The translations under genes and the position numbers were made by a program. A DNA stretch of 64,000 nt. Source: Sambucus nigra (lineage: Eukaryota; Streptophyta; Magnoliopsida; Dipsacales; Adoxaceae). Every line of letters starts with the position of its first letter. Positions within the stretch are counted from its first letter, which is position 1. The stretch is taken from positions 261,067,111 to 261,131,110 of the forward strand of contig OX422219.1 of the NCBI GenBank assembly GCA_949130495.1. The letters are read 5' to 3'. Shown here piece after piece: positions 11,721 to 22,006 of the stretch. The notes under the pieces are model-generated. The model searched no databases and was not told the DNA's origin. It saw only the letters and a list, made by a program, of their open reading frames with translations.

Positions 11721-14212
11721 AAGCCTAAGTCTAGAAATACGAAAATTATCATCGTATTCTTAAACCGGGAGACCCGCGGCTGCGGGGTTAGTTTCTACGA
11801 GTTACATTGGTCCCGTGGGAGGTTTTTGTGCCACCCTCGGGGCCGTTCGGGGGTTGTTTCGAGTATTTACCTTCTAACGCCATGTTTTGTTAAGTCTATA
11901 AATATGCAAATTACCGTCGAATTCTCAAACCGGGAGTGCCGCGGCTGCGCGGTCAGTTCCTACGAGTTGCATTGGTCCCGTGGGAGGTGTTGTTGCTACC
12001 CACAGGGCCGTTCGTGGCCTGTTTTGGGTTTTCACCCTCTAATGTCATATTTTTATGCCTAAGTCCCGAAATATGCAAATTATCGTCGTATTCTCAAACC
12101 GGGAGTACCTCAGCTGCGTGGTCAGTTCCTACGAGTTACATTGGTGCCGTGGGAGGTGTTGGTGCCACCCCCGGGGTCGTTCGGGGGCTTATTTGGATTT
12201 TCGCCCTCTAACGCCATGTTTTGCTTAAGTCTAGAAATATGCAAATTACTGTTGTGTTCTCAAATCGGGAGTGTCGCGTTAGCGCGGTCAGTTCCTATGA
12301 GTTACATATGTCCCGTGGGAGGTGTTGATGCCAACCACGGGACCGTTCGGGGCCTGTTTCGAGTTTTCACCCTCTAACGCCATGTCTTTATGTCTAAGTC
12401 TAGAAATATGCAAATTACCGTTGTATTCTCAAACCGGGAGTGCCATGGCTGCGCGGTCAGTTCCTACGAGTTACATTGGTTCCCTGAGAGGTGCTGGTGC
12501 CACCCACGGGGCCGTTCGCGGGTTGTTTTGGGTTTTCACCCTCTAACGCCATGTTTTTATGCCTAAGTCTAAAAATATGCAAATTACCGTCGTATTCTCA
12601 AACCGAAGTACCACGGCTGCGGGGTCAGTTCCTATAAGTTTCATTGGTGTCGTGGGAGGTGTTAGTGCCAACCACGGGGCCGTTCGGGGGCTGTTTCCAG
12701 TTTTCACCCTCTAACGCCATGTTTTTAAGCCTAAGTCTAGAAATATGGAAATTATCGTCGTATTCTCATACCGGGAGACCCGCGGCTTCCAGCTCAGTTC
12801 CTATGAGTTACATTGGTCTCGTGGGAGGTGTTGGTGCCACTCACGGGGTCGTCCGAGGGTTGTTTTGGGTTTTCACCCTCTAACGCCTTGTTTTTATGCC
12901 TAAATCCAGAAATATGATAATTACCGTCGTATTCTCAAACCGGGAGTACTGCGGCTGCGTGATCAGTTCCTACGAGTTACATTGGTGCCATGGGAGGTGT
13001 TGTTGCCACCCACGGGGTCGTTCTGGAGTTGTTTCGAGTTTTCACCCACTAACGCCATGTTTTGCTTAAGTCTTGAAATATATAAATTACCGTCGTATTC
13101 CCAAACCGGGAGACCCGCAGCTGTGGGGTCAGTTCCTACGAGTTACATTGGTCCCGTGGGATGTGTTGGTGCCACCCACGGGGACGTTCGAGGGTTGTTT
13201 CGAGTTTTCACCCTCTAACGCCCTGTTTTGTTTAAGTCTAGAAATATGCAAATTATCGTCGTATTCTCAAACCGGGAGACCCGAGGCTGTGGGGTCAGAT
13301 CCTACGAGTTACATTGATCCTGTCGGAGGTGTTGGTGCCATCCACGGAGCCGTTTGGGGTTGTTTCGATTTTTCACCTTTAACGCCATGTTTTTATGCTT
13401 ATGTCTAGAAATATGCAAATTACCGTCGTATTCTCAAACCGGGGGTGCCCTGCGCGATTAGTTCCTACAAGTTACATGGGTCCCGTGGGAGGTGTTGGTG
13501 CGATCGACGGGCCGTTCGGGGGCTGTTTTGGGTTTTCATCCTCTAACGCCATGTTTTTATGCCTGAGTCTAGAAATATGCAAATTACCTTCGTATTCTCA
13601 AACCGGGAGTACTGCGCCTGCGTGGTCAGTTCCTTCGAGTTACATTGGTGCCGGGGGAGGTGTTGGTGTGACCTACGGGGCCGTTCGGGGGCTGTTTCCA
13701 GTTTCACCCTCTAACGCCATGTTTTTATGCCTAAGTCTAGAAATATGGAAATTCTCGTCGTATTTTCAAACCGGGAGACCCGCAGCTGGGGGGTCAGTTC
13801 CCGCGAATTACATTGATCCCGTGGGTGGTGTTGGTGCCACCCACGGGGCCGTTCGGGGGTTGTTTCGAGTTTTCACCCTCTAACGCCATATTTTGCTTAA
13901 GTCTAGAAATATGCAAATTATTATCGTATTCTCAAACCCGGAGAGCCGCGGCTGCGAGGTCAATTCCTACGAGTTACATTGGTCCCGTGGAAGGTGCTGG
14001 TGCCACCCACAGGGCCGTTCGGGGCTGTTTCGAGTTTTCACCCTCTAACGCCATGTTTTTATGCCTAAGTCTAGAAATATGCAAATTACCATCATATTCT
14101 CAAATCGGGAGTGTCAGTACGATCAGTTCCTACGAGTTACATGGGTCTCGTGGGAGGTGTTGGTGCCTCTAACGGGGCCGTTCGGGGGCTGTTTTGGGTT
14201 TTAACCCTCTAA
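11721..14212 (+). repeat. Long-period repeat segment B, copy 2
   Basis: Copy of 5850-8340. It ends in TTAACCCTCTAACGCCATG at 14201-14219, which is the uninterrupted equivalent of the site into which the 1580-2746 element inserted. Confidence 0.85.
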
Positions 14213-14450
14213 CGCCATGTTTTTATGCCTAAGTCTAGAAATATGCAAATTACCGTTGTATTCTCAAACCGGGTGTACCGCGGCTGCGTGGTCAGTTCCT
14301 ACAAGTAACATTGGTGCCGTGGGAGGTGTTGGTACCACCCACGTGGCCGTTTGGGGGCGGTTTCCAGTTTTCACCCTCTAGCGCCATGTTTTTATGACTA
14401 AGTCTAGAAATATGCAAATTAGCCTTTTTTTCTCAAACCGGGAGTACCGT

Positions 14451-15268
14451 CGTGCCAGGACTCACTAAGAATCTGATAAAAGTCGCTATGATCCATCCAA
14501 AAATTGAAAAATTTGAACGGCTTAGGTCTACTCCGCTCCAAGGGGGCTAGTAAAATAATGATAGGGCAGTGGTCAGAAACCCCGTGAGGAAGGACCGAAG
14601 CTTGACTCTCGGGGAACCACGAGGCCCATGCACCATTATGCAAGACTCTATCCAACCTCGACTGAACATTACCAGCTCCCAACTCCTTCTTATTCCACGT
14701 AAACCACAATCCATTCGTGACCATATCATCTGCATGCAAGTCATGAATGCATTGGTTGAACTCGCCAGTAGCAGTCGTATCAATACCCCGGATGCCTCTC
14801 TTTTCTTCATGACATCTGACAACATTAAAGTCGCCCAATAAAACCCACGGAGACTCTCCCACACTCCCTGAATTCATCCTAAAAAAATCCCAAAGGTGTC
14901 TTCTATCCCCAGGAAGGTTATCCCCATAAATGAAAGACGCAAAGAAGCTCATTCCAGGCCCACATAAATCCACCTTACAGAGCATGGCCTGGGGGTGGGA
15001 CTGAATCAAACTCACAGCAACACGGTTGGGGTTCCAAGCCACAATGATTCTGGCAACCCCCCCTCCCTCCCCCCGGCAGCGGGCAGTTGTCCAAGAAATC
15101 CCATTGAAAACAACAATTATTCAAAACAAAACCCAAGTTATTTTTCCTAACCTTAGTTTCAAGCATACACATCAAATCAAGGTGGTTATCCCTAATTAGC
15201 TTATTGACTTCCCTTTGCTTATGAGGGGAATTAAGGCCCCTAATATTCCAAGAAGCAAACTTAATCAT
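14451..15268 (-). pseudogene. LINE ORF2 fragment: apurinic/apyrimidinic-type endonuclease domain
   Basis: The N-terminal endonuclease of a LINE polyprotein, which nicks target DNA to prime reverse transcription. The start at 15268 (MIKFASWNIRGLN) carries the family's first motif, followed by MLETKV with the catalytic glutamate. After a frameshift near 15057-15063 (a run of seven G on this strand) the second frame gives AWNPNRV, FIYG, LLGDFN (14824-14835), WFTWN, SRLDRVL and SDHCP (SDH at 14569-14577). All diagnostic catalytic motifs are therefore still recognisable. The reading then runs into FKFFNFW and stops at the satellite junction; the last residues before the stop at 14419 are satellite-encoded. 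The intact protein would be well over a thousand residues, so about four fifths are missing. The homopolymer shift could also be a sequencing error. It is not expected to be functional. Confidence 0.92.
15265..15268 (-). promoter_or_regulatory. ORF1 stop / ORF2 start overlap (ATGA)
   Basis: On the minus strand the sequence AGATGATTAAG contains the ORF1 stop TGA and the ORF2 start ATG overlapping as ATGA. Such an overlap could allow ORF2 to be translated by termination-reinitiation from the same RNA. The arrangement is seen directly; the mechanism is inference. Confidence 0.7.
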
Positions 15269-15708
15269 CTATTCTTCTTCCCTTTCCCCTTCCGCCTGTT
15301 CTTCCCGCTGCTATTACTCACCTCTCTATCCTCCCCCACCCTTTTCTGTTCCAGTTCGTCCACTAAGGTAACCCGTAACGCAAGAGCAGTAGGGGCGGGC
15401 GTCATATCCGCGTCGCTCTCCATGCAGACTGCACTGAAGGAGTTAGACAGAGGAACAGGTGGAACGCTATACTGTACAGGACTACTAACATCATACTTCA
15501 TCTCATCATTAGCACTACACGACACAACGACAGTGCTTGGGTTCTTCTCGGCATTGGCCTTGCCCGAAGTCTCTCCCACTTCTATCACAAGGCTGACGCC
15601 AACTTTCGTTTTCTTGATGACCTGAGTCCATCCACATACATTACTGGTGGAAGCATTACTAGCATGTGGGTTAGTGACCTTGTTACCACCCTCGTCTTTA
15701 GTTTTGGG

Positions 15709-15750
15709 GCATCCACTAAGCTTGTGACCAAACACGAGGCAATGTGTGCA
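15709..15750 (-). other. CCHC zinc-knuckle of LINE ORF1
   Basis: Codes for CTHCLVFGHKLSGC: cysteines at positions 1, 4 and 14 and histidine at position 9, the spacing of retroelement zinc knuckles. Confidence 0.9.
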
Positions 15751-17086
15751 TGAGGGAGGTATGGCTTGGAATTCCACTTTAACCACAGCAATAGTGCCAT
15801 TTTCCATCACCACATTAACGCTTGAGGGATAAGTCTCTTTAGCCTCGACATCAATACATATACGGGCAAAGGTAATCCTGTTCATTTCTTCCGTCATCGC
15901 ATCAGCATACAATGGGAAACCCACGGAGCTGGCAACATAACTGAGACCCTCCTCAGTCCAAAGTTGCACTGGGATATCAAAAAATTTAACCCACATAGGT
16001 ATCTTCTTCATCGTAACCTTGTCAAAACTAAAGTCTGGTTGCCATTTTTTGAGAATGATGGTGATTCCCGCAAAATGCCACGGTCCATCGACTATCCTCA
16101 TCCCTCTGAGTAGGGTTATCAAAGAGAAAGAAGTAGAATCCCTTGTCATGCGCAATGACCTTGGTTAGACCGCACTTCCCCCATAGTCTAAACGCCACTG
16201 TGTTCACCATGGAAAATGGCAGTTTAGTCCCCAAAAAATACCCCACCATACTATTCTCCCAACGTCCATGTCCTCCGTTTGCCACCTCGAGTGGTGGAGT
16301 AACAGTGATAATGGAATCGATCACAGCAGGCTGGTGATAAGAGAGATGGAGCTTAGGTTTCATCTTGTTTGCAGTAACGGAACTCCATGTTTTGCCCACT
16401 TGGGTAGGCCCAGCCACGCTAGGATTAGACATCCCAACATCCTTGTTTCTGTCAGTACACAACCCACCGTAATCCGTACAAACCTCAGTCATGTCATGGG
16501 ACGTTATGGAGTTGGTAGCACCAACCTCCTTACCCCTGTCAGATTTATTGAGCCCTACACCAACAGAACCTGCCACACACTGTACGCCAACAGCCCTCCC
16601 CATCGCCACAGACGAGTTGGTACCTGTACCTCTCCGATCATCGGAACTTCCAAAGTTCATGACATCCTCTTGGGTAAACCCCTTGCTACTGAGGAACTCC
16701 CAGCAAACATTATTCACATCAGCCACAACTTTCAATCCACTCACCTTTATATTAGCCGTGGGCATGATCTCCCTAGAGTCCACCACCTGTCCTTCTTCAA
16801 TCTCCAAAGCTCTTGAAGAGAGATCGACCGTAGCGTCAGCAGGGATTCCATCATTATCATAAGGAACAACCTCCATCGTCAGACCTACGAGGGGCTTGAG
16901 AGCACCGCCATGAGCATCAACAACTGGCGTTCCACATGCAGCGACACGAGGCATCTTCAGGGGTGAATGGCACTCAATCACCATCTTATTGGCACCCAAA
17001 CAGGGCACACTACCATCGGGCACAGTCATCGAGTTTTTAAGGTTTGGCAGAAGCCCCAAAGGGCGTGGGGCTTGCACACCGGCCAT

Positions 17087-17227
17087 ACTAGACGGAGGTT
17101 AGGCATTAGAGGAGGTGTTTTTGTAGTAGTTGCAGGAGTTTTGGTGGTGGTAGATGGGAAAAAGGCTTAGGGGAATCCTAGAGAGAGGGGAGAGCATTTA
17201 TATTCTTGTTTTTAATTTTCCTTGTTC
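17087..17227 (-). promoter_or_regulatory. LINE 5' leader / possible promoter region
   Basis: Untranslated leader upstream of ORF1. On the minus strand it has a TATAAAT word (17196-17202), followed directly by a pyrimidine tract CTCTCCCCTCTCTCTA (17179-17194), then CCACCACC-rich sequence before the ATG. Plant LINE leaders often begin in CT-rich sequence. Whether the TATA word belongs to the element or to older flanking DNA cannot be decided. The satellite resumes at about 17228. Confidence 0.45.
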
Positions 17228-20200
17228 ACCATATTTTGCTTAAGTCTAGAAATATGCAAATTAATGTCGTATTCTCAAATCAGGAGTGCTGCGGCAGTGC
17301 GATTAGTTCCTACGAGTTACATGGGTCCCGTGGGAGGTGTTGGCGCCACCCACGGGGCCGTTCGGGGGCTGTTTTGGGTTTTTACCCTCTAACGCCATGT
17401 TTTTATGCCTAAGTCTAGAAATATGCAAATTACCGTGTATTCTCAAACCAGGAGTACCGCAGCTGCGTGGTCAGTTCCTACGAGTAACATTGGTGCCGTG
17501 GGAGGTGTTGGTGCCACCCACGGGCCGTTTGGGGGTTGTTTCCAGTTTTCACCCTCTAACGCCAGGTTTTTATGCCTAAGTCTAGAAATATGCAAATTAG
17601 CGTTTTATTCTCAAACCGGGAGTACCGTGGCTGTGTAGCCAGTTTCTACGAGTTACATTGGTGCTGTGGCAGGGGTTGGTGACACCCACGGTACCGTTCT
17701 GGGGATGATTTGGGTTTTCACCCACTAACGACATGTTTTTATGCCTGAGTCTAGAAATATGCAAATTACCGTCGTATTCTCAAACCGGGAGTACCGCGGT
17801 TGCGTGGTCAGTTCCTACGAGATACATTTGTGCCGTGGGACGTGTTGCTACCACCCACGGGGCCGTCCGGGGGATGTTTCGATTTTCACCCTCTAACGCC
17901 ATATTTTTAAGCCTAAGTCTAGAAATATGGAAATTATCGTCGTATTCTCAAACTGGGAGACCCGTGGGAGCGGGGTCAGTTCCTACGAGTTACATTGGTC
18001 CCGTGGGAGGTGTTGGTAGCACCCACGGGGACGTTCGGGGGTTGTTTCGAGTTTTCACCCTCTAACGCCATCTTTTGCTTAAGTCTAGAAAGATATATAC
18101 TACCGTCGTATTCTAAAACTGGGAGTGTCGCGGCTACGTGGTCAGTTCCTACGAGTTACATTGGTCCCGTGGGAGGTGTTGGACCCACGGGGCTGTTCAG
18201 GGGCTATTTTGGGTTTTCACCCTCTTACGCCATGTTTTTAAGCCTAAGTCTAGTTATATGCAAATTACCGTCGTATTCTCAAATCGGGAGTCCCGCGGCT
18301 ACGCGGTCAGTTCCTACGAGTTACATTTGTCCGGTGGGAGGTGTTGGTGCTACCCACGGGGAAGTTCGGAGGCTGTTTTGGGTTTTCACCCTCTAACGCC
18401 TTGTTTTCAGGCCTACGTTTAGAAATATTCAAATTACCGTCGTATTCTCAAATCGGGAGTGCCGCGGCTGCGTGCTCTGTTCCTACGAGTTACATTGGTC
18501 CCGTGGGAGGTGTTGCTGCCACCCACGGGGCCATTCGGGGTTTGTTTTGGGTTCTCACCCTCTAACGCCTTTTTTTTATGCCTAAGTCTAGTAATATGAT
18601 AATTACCGTCGTATTCTCAAATCGGGAGTACTGCGGCTACGTGGTCAGTTCCTACGAGTTACATTGGTGCCATGGGAGGTGTTGTTGCATCCCACGGGGC
18701 CGTTCTGGAGTTGTTTCGAGTTTTCACCCATTAACACCAAGTTTTGCTTAAGTGTAGAAATATACAAATTACCTTCGTATTCTCAAACCGGGAGTGTCGC
18801 GGCTGCGTGGTCAGTTCCTACGAGTTACATTGGTCCCTTGGGAGGTGTTGGTGCCACTCACAGGGCCGTTTGGGGGCTGTTTCCAGTTTTCACCCTCTAA
18901 CACCATTTTTTTATGACTATGTCTAGAAATATGCAAATTACCGTCGTATTCTCAAACCGGGAGTGCTGCGGCTGCGCGGTCAGTTCCTACGAGTTACATT
19001 GGTCCCGTGGGAGGTGTTGGTGCAACCCACGGGGCCGTTCGGGGGCTGTTTTGGGTTTTCATCCTCTAACGTCATGTATTTATGCCCAAGACTAGAAATA
19101 CGCAAATTACAGTCGTATTCTCAAATCGGGAGTACCGCGGCTGCGTGGTCAGTTCCTACGAGTTACATTGGTGCCGTGGGAGGTGTTGGTGCCACCCACA
19201 GGGCCTTTTTGGGGCTTTTTCTAGTTTTCACCCTCTAACGGTAAGTTTTTCTGCCTAAGTCTAGAAATATGGAAATTATCGTCGTATTTTCAAATCGGGA
19301 GACCCGCAGCTACGGGGCCAGTTCCTACGAGTTACATTAGTCCCGTGGGATGTGTTGGTGCCACCCACGGGGCCGTTTGGGGGTTGTTTAGAGTTTTCAT
19401 CCTCTAACGCCATGTTTTACTAAAGTCTAGAAATATAAAATTATCGTCGTGTTCTCAAACCGGGAGACCCGCGGCTGTGGGGTCAGTTCCTACGAGTTAC
19501 ATTGGTCCTGTGGGAGGTGTTGGTGCCACCCACGGGGCCGTTCGGCGCTATTTCGATTTTTCACCCTCTAACGCCATGTTTTTATTCTTATGTCTAGAAA
19601 TATGCAAATTACCGTCGTATTCTCAAACCGGGAGTGCCCTGCGCAATCAGTTTCTACGAGTTACATGGGTCCCGTGGAAGGTGTTGGTGAGATCGACGGG
19701 TCCGTTCGGGGGCTGTTTTGGATTTTCACCCTCTAACGCCGTGTTTTTATGCCTGAGTCTAGAATTATGCAAATTACCGTCGTATTCTCAAACCGGGAGT
19801 ACCGCGGCTGCCTGGTCAGTTCCTACGAGTTACATTGGTGCCGGGAGAGGTGTTGGTGCCACCCACGGCGCCGTTTGGTGGTTGCTTCCAGTTCTCACCC
19901 TCTAACGCCATGTTTTTAAGCCTAAGTCTAGAAATATGGAAATTATCGTCGTATTCTCAAACCGGGAGGACAAAGACTGCGGTGTCAGTTCCTATGAGTT
20001 ACATTGGTCCCGTGGGAGGAGTTTGTGCCACCCACCGGGCCGTTCGGGGGTTGTTTCGAGTTTTCACCCTCTAACGCCATGTTTTGCTTAAGTCTATAAA
20101 TATGCAAATTACCGTCGTATTCTCAAATCGGGAGTGTCGCGGCTGTACGGTCAGTTCCTACGAGTTACATTGGTCCCGTGGGAGGTGTTGGTGCCACCAC

Positions 20201-22000
20201 GGGGCCATTCGGTGGTGGTTTCAAGTTTTCACCCTCTAACGCCAAGTTTTGCTTAAGTCTAGAAATATGCAAATTACTTCGTATTCTCAAACCGGGAGTG
20301 TTGCCTCTGCGTGGTCAGTTCTTACGAGTTACATTAGTCCCATGGGAGGTGTTTGTGCAACCCACGGGGCCGTTCGTGGGCTGTTTCGAGTTTTCACCCT
20401 CTAACGCCATTTTTTTGTGCCTAAGTCTAGAAATTTGCAAATTACCGTCGTATTCTCAAACCGGAAGTGCCGCGGCTGTGCGGTCAGTTCCTACGAGTTA
20501 CATTGGTCCCGTGGGAGGTGTTGGAGAAACCCACACGGACGGTCGGGGGCTGTTTTGAGTTTTCACCCTCTAACGCCATGTTTTTATGCCCAAGTCTAGA
20601 AATATGCAAATTACCATCGTATTCTCAAACCGGGAGTACCGCGGCTGCGTGGTGAGTTCCTAAGAGTTTGGTGTCGCGGGAGGTGTTGGTGCGACCTACG
20701 GGTTCGTTCGGGGGATGTTTCCAGTTTTCACCCTCTAATGCAATGTTTTTATGCCTAAGTCTAGATATATGGAAATTATCGTCGTATTTTCAAACCGGGA
20801 GACCCGCAGCAGCGGGGTGAGTTCCTAGGAATTACATTGGTCCCGTGGGAGGTGTTCATGCCACCCACGGGGCCGTCCGAGGGTTGTTTCGTGTTTTCAC
20901 CCTCTAACGCCATGTTTTGCTTAAGTCTAGAAATATACAAATTAACGTCGTTTTCTCAAACCGGGAGACCTGCGGCTGCGGGGTCAGTTCCTACGAGTTA
21001 CATTGGTCCCGTGGGAGGTGTTGGTGCCCCCCACGGGGCCGTTCGGGGGCTGTTTCGAGTTTTCACCCTCTAATGCCATGTTTTTTTGCCTAAGTCTAGA
21101 AATATGCAAATTACCAACGTATTCTCAAATCGGGAGTGCCGCGGCTGCGCGATCAGTTCCTACGAGTTACATGGGTGCCGTGGGAGGTGTTGGTGCCACC
21201 CACGGGGCCGTTCGGGGGCTGTTTTGGGTTTTTACCCTCTAACGCCATGTTTTTATGCCTAAGTCTAGAAATATGAAAATTACCGCTGTATTCTCAAACT
21301 GGGAGTACCGCGGGAGCGGGGTCAGTTCCTACGACTTACATTGGTCATGTGGGAGGTGTTGGTAGCACCCACGGGGACGTTCGGTGGTTGTTTCGAGTTT
21401 TCACCCTCTAACGCCATCTTTTGCTTAATTCTAGAAATATGCAAATTACCGATGTATTCTAAAATTGGGAGTGTCGCGGCTCCGCGGTCAGTTCCTACGA
21501 GTTACATTGGTCCCATGGGAGGTGTTGGTGCCACCCACGGGGCTGTTCACAGGCTGTTTTGGGTTTTCACCCTCTTACGACCTGTTTTTAATCCTAAGTC
21601 TAGATATATTCAAATTATCGTCGTATTCTCAAATCGAGAGTCCCGCGGCTGCGCGATCAGTTCCTACGAGTTACATTGGTCCGGTGGGAGGTGTTGGTGC
21701 CACCCACGGGGAAGTTCGGAGGCTGTTTTGGGTTTTCACCCTCTAACGCCATTCTTTTATGCCTAAGTCTAGAAATATGCAAATTATCGTCGTATTCTCA
21801 AACCGGAAGACCTGAGATTGCGGGTGAGTTCCTAGAGTTACATTTGTCCCATGGGAGGTGTTGGTGCCACCCACGGGGCAGTTCGGGGGTTGTTTCCAGT
21901 TTTCACCCTCACGCCAGGTTTTGCTTTAGTACAGAAATATGCAAATTACCGTCGTATTCTCAATCAGTGAGTGTCGAGGCTGCGCGGTCAGTTCCTATGA
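17228..22000 (+). repeat. Divergent satellite domain to the right of the LINE
   Basis: About 28 monomers with more scattered substitutions and small indels than the blocks further right, for example a short monomer at 18180 (GTGTTGGACCCACGG) and odd words such as AGAAAGATATATACTACCG at 18088. By eye I found no near-identical long partner elsewhere in the window, only monomer-level similarity. This is compatible with an older or less homogenised part of the array. Confidence 0.65.
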
Positions 22001-22006
22001 GTTACA

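Larger units (their letters stand above)
2747..14450 (+). repeat. Satellite array between the two retroelements, ~5.6-5.9-kb long-period unit
   Basis: Roughly seventy head-to-tail monomers, mostly 169 bp (end word TTTTTATGCCTAAG or TTTTTAAGCCTAAG) or 166 bp (TTTTGCTTAAG). Long-range order is visible from shared private variants: 3216-5340 matches 8777-10903 at an offset of 5561-5563, and 5850-8340 matches 11721-14212 at an offset of about 5871. The unit is thus about 33-35 monomers. The block ends abruptly inside a monomer at 14450, where the LINE fragment begins. Confidence 0.95.
15265..17086 (-). pseudogene. LINE ORF1: gag-like RNA-binding protein with DUF4283 and CCHC knuckle, frameshifted
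   Basis: The nucleic-acid-binding ORF1 protein of a plant LINE. The ATG at 17086 is preceded by an in-frame TAA five codons upstream (17099-17101), which supports this start. Residues 1-230 are low-complexity and not recognisable. From about residue 235 there is a DUF4283-like region with VGYFLGTKLPF, LWGKCGL and GFYFFLF (about residues 281-322). Near 16095-16115 the frame shifts by one base; the continuation (to 15265) starts with IVDGPWHF and includes IPMWVKF and a C-x2-C-x4-H-x4-C knuckle at 15709-15750 (CTHCLVFGHKLSGC). The C-terminus is strongly basic (RRKGKGKKNR), as expected for RNA binding. Its TGA overlaps the ORF2 ATG by the four bases ATGA. One frameshift inactivates it unless it is a sequencing error. 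Confidence 0.9.
14451..17227 (-). mobile_element. Plant LINE (non-LTR retrotransposon) fragment, lacking RT and 3' end
   Basis: Read on the minus strand the element runs from a 5' leader (17227-17087) through ORF1 (17086-15265) to the endonuclease domain of ORF2 (15268-14451), where it is cut off in the linker after the endonuclease. Reverse transcriptase, any RNase H, 3' UTR and poly(A) are absent. This is the opposite of the usual LINE decay, in which the 5' end is lost. The satellite on the left stops in mid-monomer at 14450, and that on the right resumes about 105 bp further along the monomer. No target-site duplication was found. Two frameshifts interrupt the ORFs. The edges are accurate to a few bases on the left and about ten on the right. 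Confidence 0.93.

Noticed and set aside
14420..14450. Target-site duplication for the LINE
   Set aside because: Left flank (CTTTTTTTCTCAAACC) and right flank (TTTTTAATTTTCCTTG) do not match convincingly, and the element's 3' end is missing, so no TSD is expected here.
15215..16816. + strand ORFs inside the LINE (15215-15625, 16268-16816, 16491-16862)
   Set aside because: They are antisense to the clear ORF1 and ORF2 reading frames and have no recognisable domain.
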